36,682 nt of DNA, taken from NCBI RefSeq assembly GCF_001439925.1, contig NZ_LMBV01000020.1, forward strand, positions 1,066-37,747. The letters run 5' to 3'. Both the position numbers and the translations under genes were made by a program. Each line of letters starts with the position of its first letter. Position 1 is the first letter of the stretch. The notes under the pieces are model-generated. The model did not search any database. It was given only the letters and a program-made list of their open reading frames with translations, and was not told the DNA's origin. The DNA is from Peribacillus muralis. Its GTDB lineage: Bacteria; Bacillota; Bacilli; Bacillales; DSM-1321. Shown in pieces: positions 25,249-32,887 of this stretch.

Positions 25249-25812
25249 ATGAACGATATAGATGTAGAGCTATACGAGAAAGTTCATTTGGGGGATAAGC
25301 AGGCCCTCGAAAAAATATATGATCGCTACGAAAAGCTCTTATTTTCCCTGGCTTATAAAGTTACGGGACAGAAGGAATTGGCTGAGGAAGCGGTTCAGGA
25401 AGTGTTCATAAAAATTTGGACGAAAAAGGGGACGTATCATGCATCCAAAGGGAAGTTCTCCAGCTGGATCATGACGATGACCCGAAATGCAAGTATCGAT
25501 CTGTTAAGAAAAAGAAGGGATATACCCTCCGATTTTGAATATGAACAGATTCCGAGTGAGACTCCCAGCGTCGAAAATCTCGTCGAGTGGAAGGAAGAAG
25601 GGGCCATGCTGAGGCAGGCCGTTTCGGAATTAAGCGAGGAGCAACAAAAAATGATTCACCTGTTTTATTATAAAGGCCTGTCACAACAGAGCATCGCCTC
25701 GGAGTTTGAAATCCCGCTCGGAACCGTTAAAGGGAGAGTCCGATTGGCGCTTAAACATTTACGAAAGATTATCCCGCAAAAGTTAAGTAAAGGGGGAGAG
25801 CTTGATGAATAA
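25249..25812 (+). CDS. ECF-type RNA polymerase sigma factor
   Basis: The 187-residue ECF sigma factor has region 2 (ELAEEAVQEVFIKIWTK, then KFSSWIMTMTRNASIDLLRK) and region 4 (QQSIASEFEIPLGTVKGRVR). It differs clearly from SigW, for example in the shorter and acidic linker (PSETPSVENLVEWKEE). The downstream partner is an RskA-type zinc anti-sigma, so this belongs to the SigK/RskA-like ECF groups. The regulon is unknown. Start is at ATG 25249 with AAGGGG 6-10 nt upstream; the longer frame from 25195 has no ribosome binding site. A TATAAT at 25215 could be its -10 element, without a good -35. It overlaps the next gene by 8 nt. Confidence 0.9.
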   Translation: MNDIDVELYEKVHLGDKQALEKIYDRYEKLLFSLAYKVTGQKELAEEAVQEVFIKIWTKKGTYHASKGKFSSWIMTMTRNASIDLLRKRRDIPSDFEYEQIPSETPSVENLVEWKEEGAMLRQAVSELSEEQQKMIHLFYYKGLSQQSIASEFEIPLGTVKGRVRLALKHLRKIIPQKLSKGGELDE

Positions 25813-26536
25813 TAATCCATGTGAATGGCTGTTAGATTACTTCAACGGACAATTGGATGAAGTCCCTCGGAGGAAGTTTGAAAAGCATCTCGCGGAATGC
25901 CGAAATTGCCGTGAGGAATTAGATGAACTAGCGATGCTAACGAAAGACTTGACATTTACAGCTGAACCGGTTGATCCGCCAAGTGATATGAAACAGCGGA
26001 TCTTGGGAAATGTGTTTGAAACGGATAAAGAAGAGCAACAGCCTGTATTACAGCAAACTGCTGAAAAAAGAAAAAGAAATCGGTGGGTAAAGCCATTAGT
26101 GGCAGCCGTCTTATTCGCCTCATTGCTTGGCAATGCCTATGCGCTGCTATCCGAAGATGAAACGGATAATAACGCAGGGGAAAAACGGGAAACCATCGAT
26201 AGGCTTCAGACGAGTGTAGCCTTGAAACCAGGTGAAGGCGTTCCTTTCAACGGCAGGGCGACGATGGTTGAGAAAAACGATAAAACGGAAATGATCATTC
26301 AAGCTGAAAATCTTGAACCGCCAGAGGGATCACAGGTGTATCAGGTTTGGCTTCTGGAGAAGGGTAAGCCATATAGAGCCGGGACATTCGTGCCGAATGA
26401 CGATGGCTTGGGAGCAGTGACGTATCGCCTGGATGAAGCTGGTGAGCATAAGTGGGATACCGTCGCAATCACGCTAGAGCCCTCGGATGATAGCAAAATT
26501 CCTAAAGGGGATATTATCTTGAGCAGTGAATTATAG
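25805..26536 (+). CDS. RskA-type membrane anti-sigma factor
   Basis: The 243-residue partner of the preceding sigma factor has the N-terminal zinc motif H28-x3-C32-x2-C35 (HLAECRNC). A single transmembrane helix spans about 96-117 after a basic KRKRNRWVK. The extracellular C-terminal domain matches the anti-sigma-K (RskA) fold, with YQVWLLEKGKPYRAGTF and TVAITLEPSDDSK as recognisable strands. Release of the sigma factor probably needs proteolysis of this protein. The start at ATG 25805 is 4 nt after GGGGGAG and lies inside the sigma gene, so translation is coupled. No adjacent effector or metal-related target gene is evident. Confidence 0.88.
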   Translation: MNNNPCEWLLDYFNGQLDEVPRRKFEKHLAECRNCREELDELAMLTKDLTFTAEPVDPPSDMKQRILGNVFETDKEEQQPVLQQTAEKRKRNRWVKPLVAAVLFASLLGNAYALLSEDETDNNAGEKRETIDRLQTSVALKPGEGVPFNGRATMVEKNDKTEMIIQAENLEPPEGSQVYQVWLLEKGKPYRAGTFVPNDDGLGAVTYRLDEAGEHKWDTVAITLEPSDDSKIPKGDIILSSEL

Positions 26537-26578
26537 CGAATGGGCAGGGACGAAAGCTCCCGTCCTCAGATTATAGCC

Positions 26579-26618
26579 AAAAACGTTTCGGAATGGTCTC
26601 CCTTCCGAAACGTTTTTG
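26579..26618. terminator. Sigma/anti-sigma terminator
   Basis: A 15-bp perfect stem (AAAAACGTTTCGGAA / TTCCGAAACGTTTTT) gives T runs in both directions. Confidence 0.9.
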
Positions 26619-26865
26619 CTTTGTTATGATAGCAACCTCCGTGAAAGCGTGAAACACGAGTAAAGCACTACATTTGAGAACCAATGAAGAAAATGGTAGG
26701 GGGACGTTCCTGTTTTTTTGCTGAATTGACTATCAAGCATGAGAGATTCTAATGAGGATGGGCAGGCAAAGTTTATGCATGGAGTGGTTAATGTGCTACA
26801 ATGTGGCTGACTTTTAGTGCAGCATGCGCTTGTGGAGTAGGCATGTAAAGAAGGGATTTGAAAGG
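26619..26865 (+). other. Leader region of hflX
   Basis: This stretch holds no gene. A TGC-TACAAT extended -10 (26794-26802) is the only promoter-like element, with no clear -35. It would give an hflX leader of about 55 nt. Confidence 0.35.
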
Positions 26866-28128
26866 ATGGAATTACAACAAAGGGCAATCCTTGTTGGCGT
26901 CAATCTTAATGGACAGAAGGATTTTGAGTATTCAATGGAGGAGCTGGCCAACCTCACGGAAGCTTGTGAGGTGGACGTTGTCGGGACCATTACTCAAAAT
27001 TTGCATCGGGTGAACTCTTCTCATTTTATCGGTACCGGTAAGATTGAGGAAGTGAAAAAACTTGTTGAATATAAAGATGCAAACGTTGTGATCTTCAATG
27101 ATCAGCTGTCTCCTTCGCAACTGCGAAATTTGGAAAGAGATATGGATTGCAAGGTGATTGATCGAACGATCTTGATTTTGGACATATTTGCGCACCGGGC
27201 GAAGACGAAGGAAGCACAGCTTCAGGTAGAGGTGGCGAAGCTTCAGTATATGCTCCCGCGTCTCGTTGGCTTAAGGGAGTCATTAGGCCGTCAGAGTGGT
27301 GGGGTGGGAACGAACAAAGGAGCTGGTGAAAAGCAATTAGAGCTTGATCGCAGGAGAATCGAGGAAAATATAAGTGTTTTGAATAAAGAACTTGAAGACC
27401 TTGTGGCACACCGGAAAACGCAGAGGAAACAGCGGAAAAAGAATGCCATCCCTGTTGTTTCATTAGTCGGTTATACGAATGCAGGAAAATCTTCAATCAT
27501 GAATGCTTTAATCGAGAAGTTCCATCCGACTAACGAGAAGCAGGTTTTGGAAAAGGATATGCTGTTCGCTACACTTGAGACAGCGGTGCGAAACATTCCG
27601 TTACCCGATAAGAAGGAATTCCTCTTGACCGATACAGTAGGCTTTGTTTCAAAATTGCCCCACCATCTTGTTAAGGCGTTTCGATCGACATTGGAAGAGG
27701 TGGTGGAGGCAGACCTATTGATTCATGTTGTCGATTTTTCCAATCCTGATCATGAACAGCAAATGGAGATAACGGAGCAGACGTTAAATGACATCGGCAT
27801 TAAAGGAATTCCAACGATTTTCGCCTTTAATAAAGCGGATCTTACCGTATTGGAGATTCCCCAAGTGAATCGCGACGCCATATATATGTCAGCAAAAACA
27901 AAAGTAGGTCTCGAGGAATTGGTCGCGAAAATTCGGGAACATATTTTTACGGACTATATTCGCTGTGAAATGCTGATTCCGTTTGATCAAGGCCAGCTCG
28001 TATCTTTCTTTAATGATAATGGTCATATAACGGAAACTGATTATGAAGAAAGTGGATACCGTATCAAGCTTGAATGTAAGAAAGAGGATTATGAGAGATA
28101 TAATCGGTACGTCATTCAGCCGGATTAA
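26866..28128 (+). CDS. hflX: Ribosome-associated GTPase HflX
   Basis: The 420-residue GTPase binds the 50S subunit and rescues or splits stalled ribosomes, particularly under stress. The N-terminal HflX domain (about 5-190) contains SPSQLRNLE and a coiled stretch with GVGTNKGAGEKQLELDRR. The GTPase domain has G1 GYTNAGKSS (about 202-210), G3 DTVGF, G4 NKAD and G5 MSAKTK. Length equals that of the Bacillus homologue. I start at ATG 26866 (AAGGG, 10-nt spacing) because the upstream 14 residues are not conserved-looking. The gene is monocistronic and ends with a terminator at 28276 embedded in a cluster of DnaA-box-like sites. Confidence 0.93.
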   Translation: MELQQRAILVGVNLNGQKDFEYSMEELANLTEACEVDVVGTITQNLHRVNSSHFIGTGKIEEVKKLVEYKDANVVIFNDQLSPSQLRNLERDMDCKVIDRTILILDIFAHRAKTKEAQLQVEVAKLQYMLPRLVGLRESLGRQSGGVGTNKGAGEKQLELDRRRIEENISVLNKELEDLVAHRKTQRKQRKKNAIPVVSLVGYTNAGKSSIMNALIEKFHPTNEKQVLEKDMLFATLETAVRNIPLPDKKEFLLTDTVGFVSKLPHHLVKAFRSTLEEVVEADLLIHVVDFSNPDHEQQMEITEQTLNDIGIKGIPTIFAFNKADLTVLEIPQVNRDAIYMSAKTKVGLEELVAKIREHIFTDYIRCEMLIPFDQGQLVSFFNDNGHITETDYEESGYRIKLECKKEDYERYNRYVIQPD

Positions 28129-28133
28129 AAGAG

Positions 28134-28339
28134 TGTGGATAACTACCTTGATTTTTGTTGATAAGTGGAAAATGAAGATCAGTTTTGTGGATAACTTTTG
28201 TTTGGATGCTTTTGTCCCGCAAAAAAAATCAAGTTAAAATGAAATGCTTTGTGTATAAGTTGTGGATAAGGTAAGAAAGCCCGAAAAAACTTTGAATAAA
28301 GTTTGGGGCTTTTTTTTTATGTGGACAAAGTGTTGATAA
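28134..28339. other. Cluster of seven DnaA-box-like 9-mers
   Basis: Seven 9-mers with the same orientation fall within 206 nt. Perfect TGTGGATAA (complement of TTATCCACA) occurs at 28134, 28186 and 28261. Single-mismatch forms are TGTTGATAA at 28156 and 28331, TGTGTATAA at 28250 and TGTGGACAA at 28320. The region is AT-rich and non-coding, but I see no dnaA, dnaN or obvious DNA-unwinding element. Non-oriC DnaA-box clusters that titrate DnaA are known in B. subtilis. This is the best reading; replication-origin activity is not supported. Confidence 0.7.
28276..28319 (+). terminator. hflX terminator
   Basis: AAAGCCC and GGGCTTT enclose an inner AAACTTT/AAAGTTT stem and are followed by nine T. 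It sits between the fifth and sixth DnaA-box-like sites. Confidence 0.85.
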
Positions 28340-28399
28340 GTTTGTTGCATGAATATGCATCCATTCAAGTGATGAAATGTGAGGTTGATTGTAGAAAAA

Positions 28400-28414
28400 T
28401 GACAATGATTATCG
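28400..28414. promoter_or_regulatory. Fur-box-like palindrome
   Basis: TGACAATGATTATCG matches the Fur 7-1-7 pattern TGATAAT-N-ATTATCA at 13 of the 14 fixed palindrome positions by a generous count (two substitutions). No iron-uptake gene is next to it, so its target, if any, is unclear. Confidence 0.35.
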
Positions 28415-28427
28415 TTTGTTGTTAGGA

Positions 28428-28449
28428 AATGTAACATGAGTATTACATT
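28428..28449. promoter_or_regulatory. Inverted repeat, candidate operator for the pre-hyd operon
   Basis: AATGTAA-N8-TTACATT is a perfect 7-bp inverted repeat. A TATAAT follows at 28486-28491. It could bind the PucR-type regulator encoded at 34803, but that is inference from position only. Confidence 0.35.
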
Positions 28450-28585
28450 GTGAACAGTTTTAATCTGGTAATACTTTACACTTTGTATAATGTATCTTAT
28501 TTTTTATCGTTATAAAATAAAGAATACTCAATTATCAGGTTCATGATCTGTGTATGAGTTTTTTTAGATATGAGGGGGCTAATTA

Positions 28586-28654
28586 ATGGCCGGAGGTATC
28601 AGGGACCACGGCTTGGCTAATTTAAAGAATAATAGAAAAAAACGGCATAAATGA
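28586..28654 (+). CDS. 22-residue basic reading frame upstream of preT
   Basis: A short frame reading MAGGIRDHGLANLKNN and then a basic RKKRHK tail is preceded by GAGGGGG with 8-nt spacing, a better ribosome binding site than many real genes here. It lies after a weak hairpin with seven T (28526-28566) and about 70 nt before preT. It could be a leader peptide, an independent micro-protein, or chance. It is hydrophilic and has no recognisable motif. Confidence 0.3.
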   Translation: MAGGIRDHGLANLKNNRKKRHK

Positions 28655-28726
28655 CTATGGATACAACCTTGGTGCTGCTTGAAATCCACACATGTAAACA
28701 AAGAAAATTTGGAAGGGGAATTGTGG

Positions 28727-30091
28727 ATGGAAATGACAAGTCCGTTAAAAGATGATCTTGAGATGAACTTTCAGGAAGCGGAGAGGGGGTTGTCCCACAG
28801 GGAAGCTTTGGAAGAAGCGAACCGATGTTTATACTGCTACGATGCTCCATGCATTCAGGCCTGTCCGACAGGGATAGATATTCCAAGCTTCATTAAGAAA
28901 ATCGCATCAGGTAATTATAAAGGATCGGCAAAGACAATCATGACAGCCAATCCCGTCGGTGCCAGCTGCGCCAGGGTATGTCCGACCGAAGAGTTATGTG
29001 AGGGAGCGTGTGTCCTCAACCATTCTACCAAGCCAATCTTGATTGGCAATCTCCAGCGTTATTCCACAGATTGGGCCATCCGAAATAAGCAAGCTCTGTT
29101 CAAGGCCGGAAAAAAGAATGGCAAAAAGGTGGCCATTGTAGGAAGCGGTCCAGCGGGCTTATCTGCAGCAAGGGAATTAGCCTTGCTTGGCTACAGTGTA
29201 ACCATTTTCGAAGCTGAAAAAAATCCAGGAGGGTTGAATACGTACGGAATCGTATCCTTTCGATTGCCACAGAGCATTTCATATTGGGAAGTCGAACAGG
29301 TGAAAAGTCTGGATGTTGAAATTAAAACGAATACACGTGTCGGGTTGGATGTTTCTGCGGACCAGCTGATTGCCGACTTCGATGCGGTCATACTAGCGGT
29401 AGGCATGTCCAGTGTTCCGAAGCTCGGAATCGAAGGAGAGGATTTGGCTGAGGTTTATGATGCAATCGATTTCGTCAAGGCAACGAAAACGGGAGTCATC
29501 AGCGATACATTCATCGGGAAGAAAATGGCGGTGATCGGGGCCGGAAATACAGCGATTGATGCCGCGACCTGTTCGGTACGCCTCGGTGCCGAACAGGTGG
29601 CGATAATTTATCGTCGAACCGAAAAGGAAATGACAGCCTATGATTTTGAATTCGAGTTTGCCAAACAAGAGGGTGTCGGATTTCACTGGCTGACCACTCC
29701 CTCGAGGATCTTATCGGATGAAAGCGGTCATGTAACGGGAATCGAATGTGTGAAGATGGTACTTAGTGAGGCAGGGGAAGATGGACGGAGCCGACCGGTC
29801 CCGGTATCCGGATCGGAGTTTGTGATACCTGTCGATGGGGTCATCCGGGCCATAGGCCAATCCAGGTATATTGGGTTGATTGAACAATTCGGGATTCAAC
29901 ATGATGATGGCGTCGTTATAATGGAAGCGGACTCCTATAAAACGTCGAATGAAAAAGTATTCGCCTGCGGAGATGTGATTTTCGGAAAAGGCCAAGGTGA
30001 GGCAATGGTTGTGTCGGCTGCCCAGCAAGGAAAGGATACAGCCTATGAAATTGCCCGGATTTTAATGGGCGGAGCAGAGGATATCGCTTAA
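28727..30091 (+). CDS. preT: NAD-dependent dihydropyrimidine dehydrogenase subunit PreT
   Basis: The 454-residue flavoprotein passes electrons from NAD(P)H to PreA for reduction of uracil or thymine to the 5,6-dihydro form. The N-terminal domain has the two [4Fe-4S] cysteine sets typical of the GltD/DPD family (CLYCYDAPCIQACPTGIDIP; SCARVCPTEELCEGACV). FAD is bound by GSGPAGLSAARELALLG followed by EAEKNPGGL. NAD(P)H is bound by IGAGNTAIDAATCSVRLG. The C-terminal CGDVIFGKGQ completes the FAD site. Start is at ATG 28727 after GGAAGGGG; the TTG at 28679 lacks a signal. It is the first gene of the pyrimidine operon, 27 nt before preA. Confidence 0.92.
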   Translation: MEMTSPLKDDLEMNFQEAERGLSHREALEEANRCLYCYDAPCIQACPTGIDIPSFIKKIASGNYKGSAKTIMTANPVGASCARVCPTEELCEGACVLNHSTKPILIGNLQRYSTDWAIRNKQALFKAGKKNGKKVAIVGSGPAGLSAARELALLGYSVTIFEAEKNPGGLNTYGIVSFRLPQSISYWEVEQVKSLDVEIKTNTRVGLDVSADQLIADFDAVILAVGMSSVPKLGIEGEDLAEVYDAIDFVKATKTGVISDTFIGKKMAVIGAGNTAIDAATCSVRLGAEQVAIIYRRTEKEMTAYDFEFEFAKQEGVGFHWLTTPSRILSDESGHVTGIECVKMVLSEAGEDGRSRPVPVSGSEFVIPVDGVIRAIGQSRYIGLIEQFGIQHDDGVVIMEADSYKTSNEKVFACGDVIFGKGQGEAMVVSAAQQGKDTAYEIARILMGGAEDIA

Positions 30092-30118
30092 TAATTAATG
30101 AGAATTAGGAGGCTTATC

Positions 30119-31405
30119 ATGGCTGATTTATCAATAAATCTTGCAGGTATTAAATCACCCAATCCTTTTTGGCTTGCTTCAGCACCGCCCACCAATTCAG
30201 GGTATCAAGTCCAGCGGGCATTCGAGGCTGGCTGGGGAGGCGCCGTTTGGAAAACGTTGGGCGATCCTATCCTGAATGTCTCATCACGCTTCGCCGCGGT
30301 TAGTTTTAATGGACAAAGAGTTGCCGGTTTCAACAATATCGAATTAATTACCGATCGGCCTCTTGAAGTGAATTTGAAAGAAATATATGAAACGAAAAAG
30401 AGGTTCCCCGATCATGCGATCATTGCCTCGGTTATGGTGGAGCCACAACAGGAAAAGTGGCATGAAATCATCAAGCGCATAGAAGATGTTGGGGTCGATG
30501 GGTACGAGTTGAATTTTGGCTGCCCGCACGGTATGGCGGAGCGGGGCATGGGAGCTGCTTCGGGACAGGTTCCTGAACTTGTGGAAAAGCAAACCTATTG
30601 GGCAAAGGAGGCTGCATCGAAACCTGTCATTGTCAAGCTTACCCCGAATATAACCGACATTACGGTCACGGCAGAGGCGGCAGTTCGCGGGGGGGCGGAT
30701 GCAATCAGTATGATCAATACGATTAACTCTTTAGCGGGTGTGGACATCCATTCATGGAATACGATTCCCCATGTTGGCGGCAAGGGGGCCCATGGAGGGT
30801 ATTGTGGACCGGCGGTGAAACCGATCGCTTTAAACATGGTGGCAGAGTGTGCAAGGAATCCAAGGATCGATCTTCCCATTTCCGGAATCGGGGGGATATC
30901 CAATTGGCAGGATGCCGTGGAATTCTTATTGATGGGATCAACGGGCGTGCAAATATGTACGGCTGCCATGCATCACGGGTTTAGGATAGTCGAGGACATG
31001 ATTGAAGGCTTGTCCAATTACCTCGATGAAAAAGGGATAGTCTCAGTAATGGATATTGTCGGTAAATCGGTTGCGCGATATTCCGATTGGGGGAACTTGG
31101 ACCTTAATTATAAGGTAGTGGCACGCATCAATAATGATGTTTGCATTAACTGCAATAAATGTCATATTGCATGTGAGGATACTTCGCATCAATGCATAGA
31201 TATGTTAAAGGACACGTCAGGCATCTCCTTCCTGAGGGTACGTGAAGAAGATTGCGTAGGCTGTAATCTTTGCTCGATCGTATGCCCGGCAGACGGGGCG
31301 ATCGATATGATTGAATTGACCAATGAATTGCCACCCATGACGTGGAATGAACGCCAGGAATTCCTTGGGAACATAGGTAATGAACGTGTTGATTTCGTAA
31401 AATGA
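30119..31405 (+). CDS. preA: Dihydropyrimidine dehydrogenase subunit PreA
   Basis: The 428-residue catalytic partner of PreT has an FMN-binding TIM barrel of the dihydroorotate-dehydrogenase type (PNPFWLASAPPTNSGY, ELNFGCPHGMAERGMG, PISGIGGISNWQDA). A C-terminal 2x[4Fe-4S] ferredoxin part follows (CINCNKCHIACEDTSHQC; CVGCNLCSIVCP). The catalytic loop reads GAASGQVPELV: a serine stands where mammalian DPD has its active-site cysteine (LACGQDPEL). From memory, bacterial PreA proteins also vary at this position. GGAGG lies 6 nt before ATG 30119. Partner and position make the function secure, though the preferred pyrimidine is not known. Confidence 0.93.
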   Translation: MADLSINLAGIKSPNPFWLASAPPTNSGYQVQRAFEAGWGGAVWKTLGDPILNVSSRFAAVSFNGQRVAGFNNIELITDRPLEVNLKEIYETKKRFPDHAIIASVMVEPQQEKWHEIIKRIEDVGVDGYELNFGCPHGMAERGMGAASGQVPELVEKQTYWAKEAASKPVIVKLTPNITDITVTAEAAVRGGADAISMINTINSLAGVDIHSWNTIPHVGGKGAHGGYCGPAVKPIALNMVAECARNPRIDLPISGIGGISNWQDAVEFLLMGSTGVQICTAAMHHGFRIVEDMIEGLSNYLDEKGIVSVMDIVGKSVARYSDWGNLDLNYKVVARINNDVCINCNKCHIACEDTSHQCIDMLKDTSGISFLRVREEDCVGCNLCSIVCPADGAIDMIELTNELPPMTWNERQEFLGNIGNERVDFVK

Positions 31406-31419
31406 TGGAGGGGTTTACT

Positions 31420-32838
31420 ATGAAGAAGATCATTAAAAACGGAACGATCGCAACCGCTGCAGATACGTATCAAGCCGATATATTAATTGAAAATGAGAAG
31501 ATAGCCATGATTGGCAAGGATCTGGCAGCAGAGGGTGCCGAAATCATCGATGCAAAGGGCGCTTATGTTTTTCCCGGAGGAATTGACCCGCATACCCATC
31601 TCGATATGCCGTTTGGCGGGACGACGACAAAAGATGATTATGAAACGGGTACGATTGCTGCAGCCTATGGAGGCACGACAACAATCATCGACTTTTGCTT
31701 GACCGAAAAAGGGGTGCCGTTAAAGGAAGCGATAGAAACTTGGCACAAAAAGGCTAATGGAAAGGCCGCAATAGATTATGGTTTCCATTTAATGATCAGC
31801 GAGATCAATGACGAGGTACTTGCTGAATTGCCGAGGATCATCGGTGATGAAGGGATTTCTTCATTTAAGGTGTTCATGGCTTACAAGAATGTTTTTCAAG
31901 CCGATGATGCCACACTATACCGCACTTTGTTGCAGGCGAAGGAACTTGGTGCACTTGTCATGGTTCATGCTGAAAATGGTGATGTCATCGATTATCTTAC
32001 GAAGCAGGCACTTGAAAAAGGAAACACGGAACCTATATATCATGCTCTAACAAGACCGCCGGAGCTTGAGGGAGAAGCAACCGGACGGGCCGCAAAACTG
32101 ACGGAAATGGCAAACGGACAGCTCTATGTCGTTCATGTCACCTGTGAAGAGGCGGTTGAAAAGATCACCGAGGCAAGAAATAAAGGCGTTGATATCTGGG
32201 GGGAGACTTGCCCGCAATATTTGGTCTTGGATCAGACCTATCTTGAAAAGCCGCATTTCGAAGGAGCAAAATATGTGTGGTCCCCGCCATTAAGGGCTAA
32301 GAAGAATCAGGAAGTTCTATGGAATGCCTTGAAAATGGGCCAGTTGCAAACGATAGGCTCCGATCAATGTTCCTTCGATTTCAAAGGTCAAAAGGATCTA
32401 GGAAGCAAGGATTTCACGAAAATACCGAATGGCGGTCCGACGATTGAAGACCGCATGAGTATCCTTTTTTCCGAAGGTGTCATGAAAGGGCGCATCACCT
32501 TGAATCAGTTCGTCGACGTGACTTCTACACGTGCCGCCAAACTTTTTGGATTATTCCCGAAAAAAGGGACGATCGCGGTAGGCTCCGATGCCGATATTGT
32601 CATTTTTGATCCGGAGGTGGAAAGGACCCTATCCGTCGATACACATCATATGGCTGTGGATTATAATGCGTTTGAAGGCATGTCGGTTACAGGAGAACCG
32701 GTATCGGTCCTATCGAGAGGGGAATTTGTCATTAAGGATAAGCAGTTTGTGGGTGAGGCAGGAAATGGACAATTCCTGAAAAGGGCAAAATACAATGCGG
32801 AGATGAAGGCGGCTCCAGGAAATAAGCTGCCGGTTTGA
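31420..32838 (+). CDS. hydA: Dihydropyrimidinase (D-hydantoinase)
   Basis: The 472-residue cyclic amidohydrolase opens dihydrouracil or dihydrothymine to N-carbamoyl-beta-amino acids and commonly acts on hydantoins. The zinc ligands HTHLD (near 59), carbamylated K150 (SFKVFMAYKN), VHAENGD and VVHVTCEEA, and the later GSDQCSFDF are all present. The substrate-loop Tyr lies in the AYKN segment. The start at ATG 31420 has GGAGGGG 7 nt upstream. The gene is 14 nt downstream of preA and 49 nt upstream of the permease, so it is the second enzymatic step of the operon. L- versus D-stereoselectivity cannot be decided from sequence. Confidence 0.93.
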   Translation: MKKIIKNGTIATAADTYQADILIENEKIAMIGKDLAAEGAEIIDAKGAYVFPGGIDPHTHLDMPFGGTTTKDDYETGTIAAAYGGTTTIIDFCLTEKGVPLKEAIETWHKKANGKAAIDYGFHLMISEINDEVLAELPRIIGDEGISSFKVFMAYKNVFQADDATLYRTLLQAKELGALVMVHAENGDVIDYLTKQALEKGNTEPIYHALTRPPELEGEATGRAAKLTEMANGQLYVVHVTCEEAVEKITEARNKGVDIWGETCPQYLVLDQTYLEKPHFEGAKYVWSPPLRAKKNQEVLWNALKMGQLQTIGSDQCSFDFKGQKDLGSKDFTKIPNGGPTIEDRMSILFSEGVMKGRITLNQFVDVTSTRAAKLFGLFPKKGTIAVGSDADIVIFDPEVERTLSVDTHHMAVDYNAFEGMSVTGEPVSVLSRGEFVIKDKQFVGEAGNGQFLKRAKYNAEMKAAPGNKLPV

Positions 32839-32887
32839 GGCTTCGGTAACGCTAAAGGCAAGGCAAATTAGTAGAGGGGGATTTTTT

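Noticed and set aside
28134..28339. The DnaA-box cluster as a chromosomal or plasmid replication origin
   Set aside because: No replication initiator gene, dnaN, or clear AT-rich unwinding element with DnaA-trio repeats is adjacent, and the surroundings are ordinary chromosomal genes.
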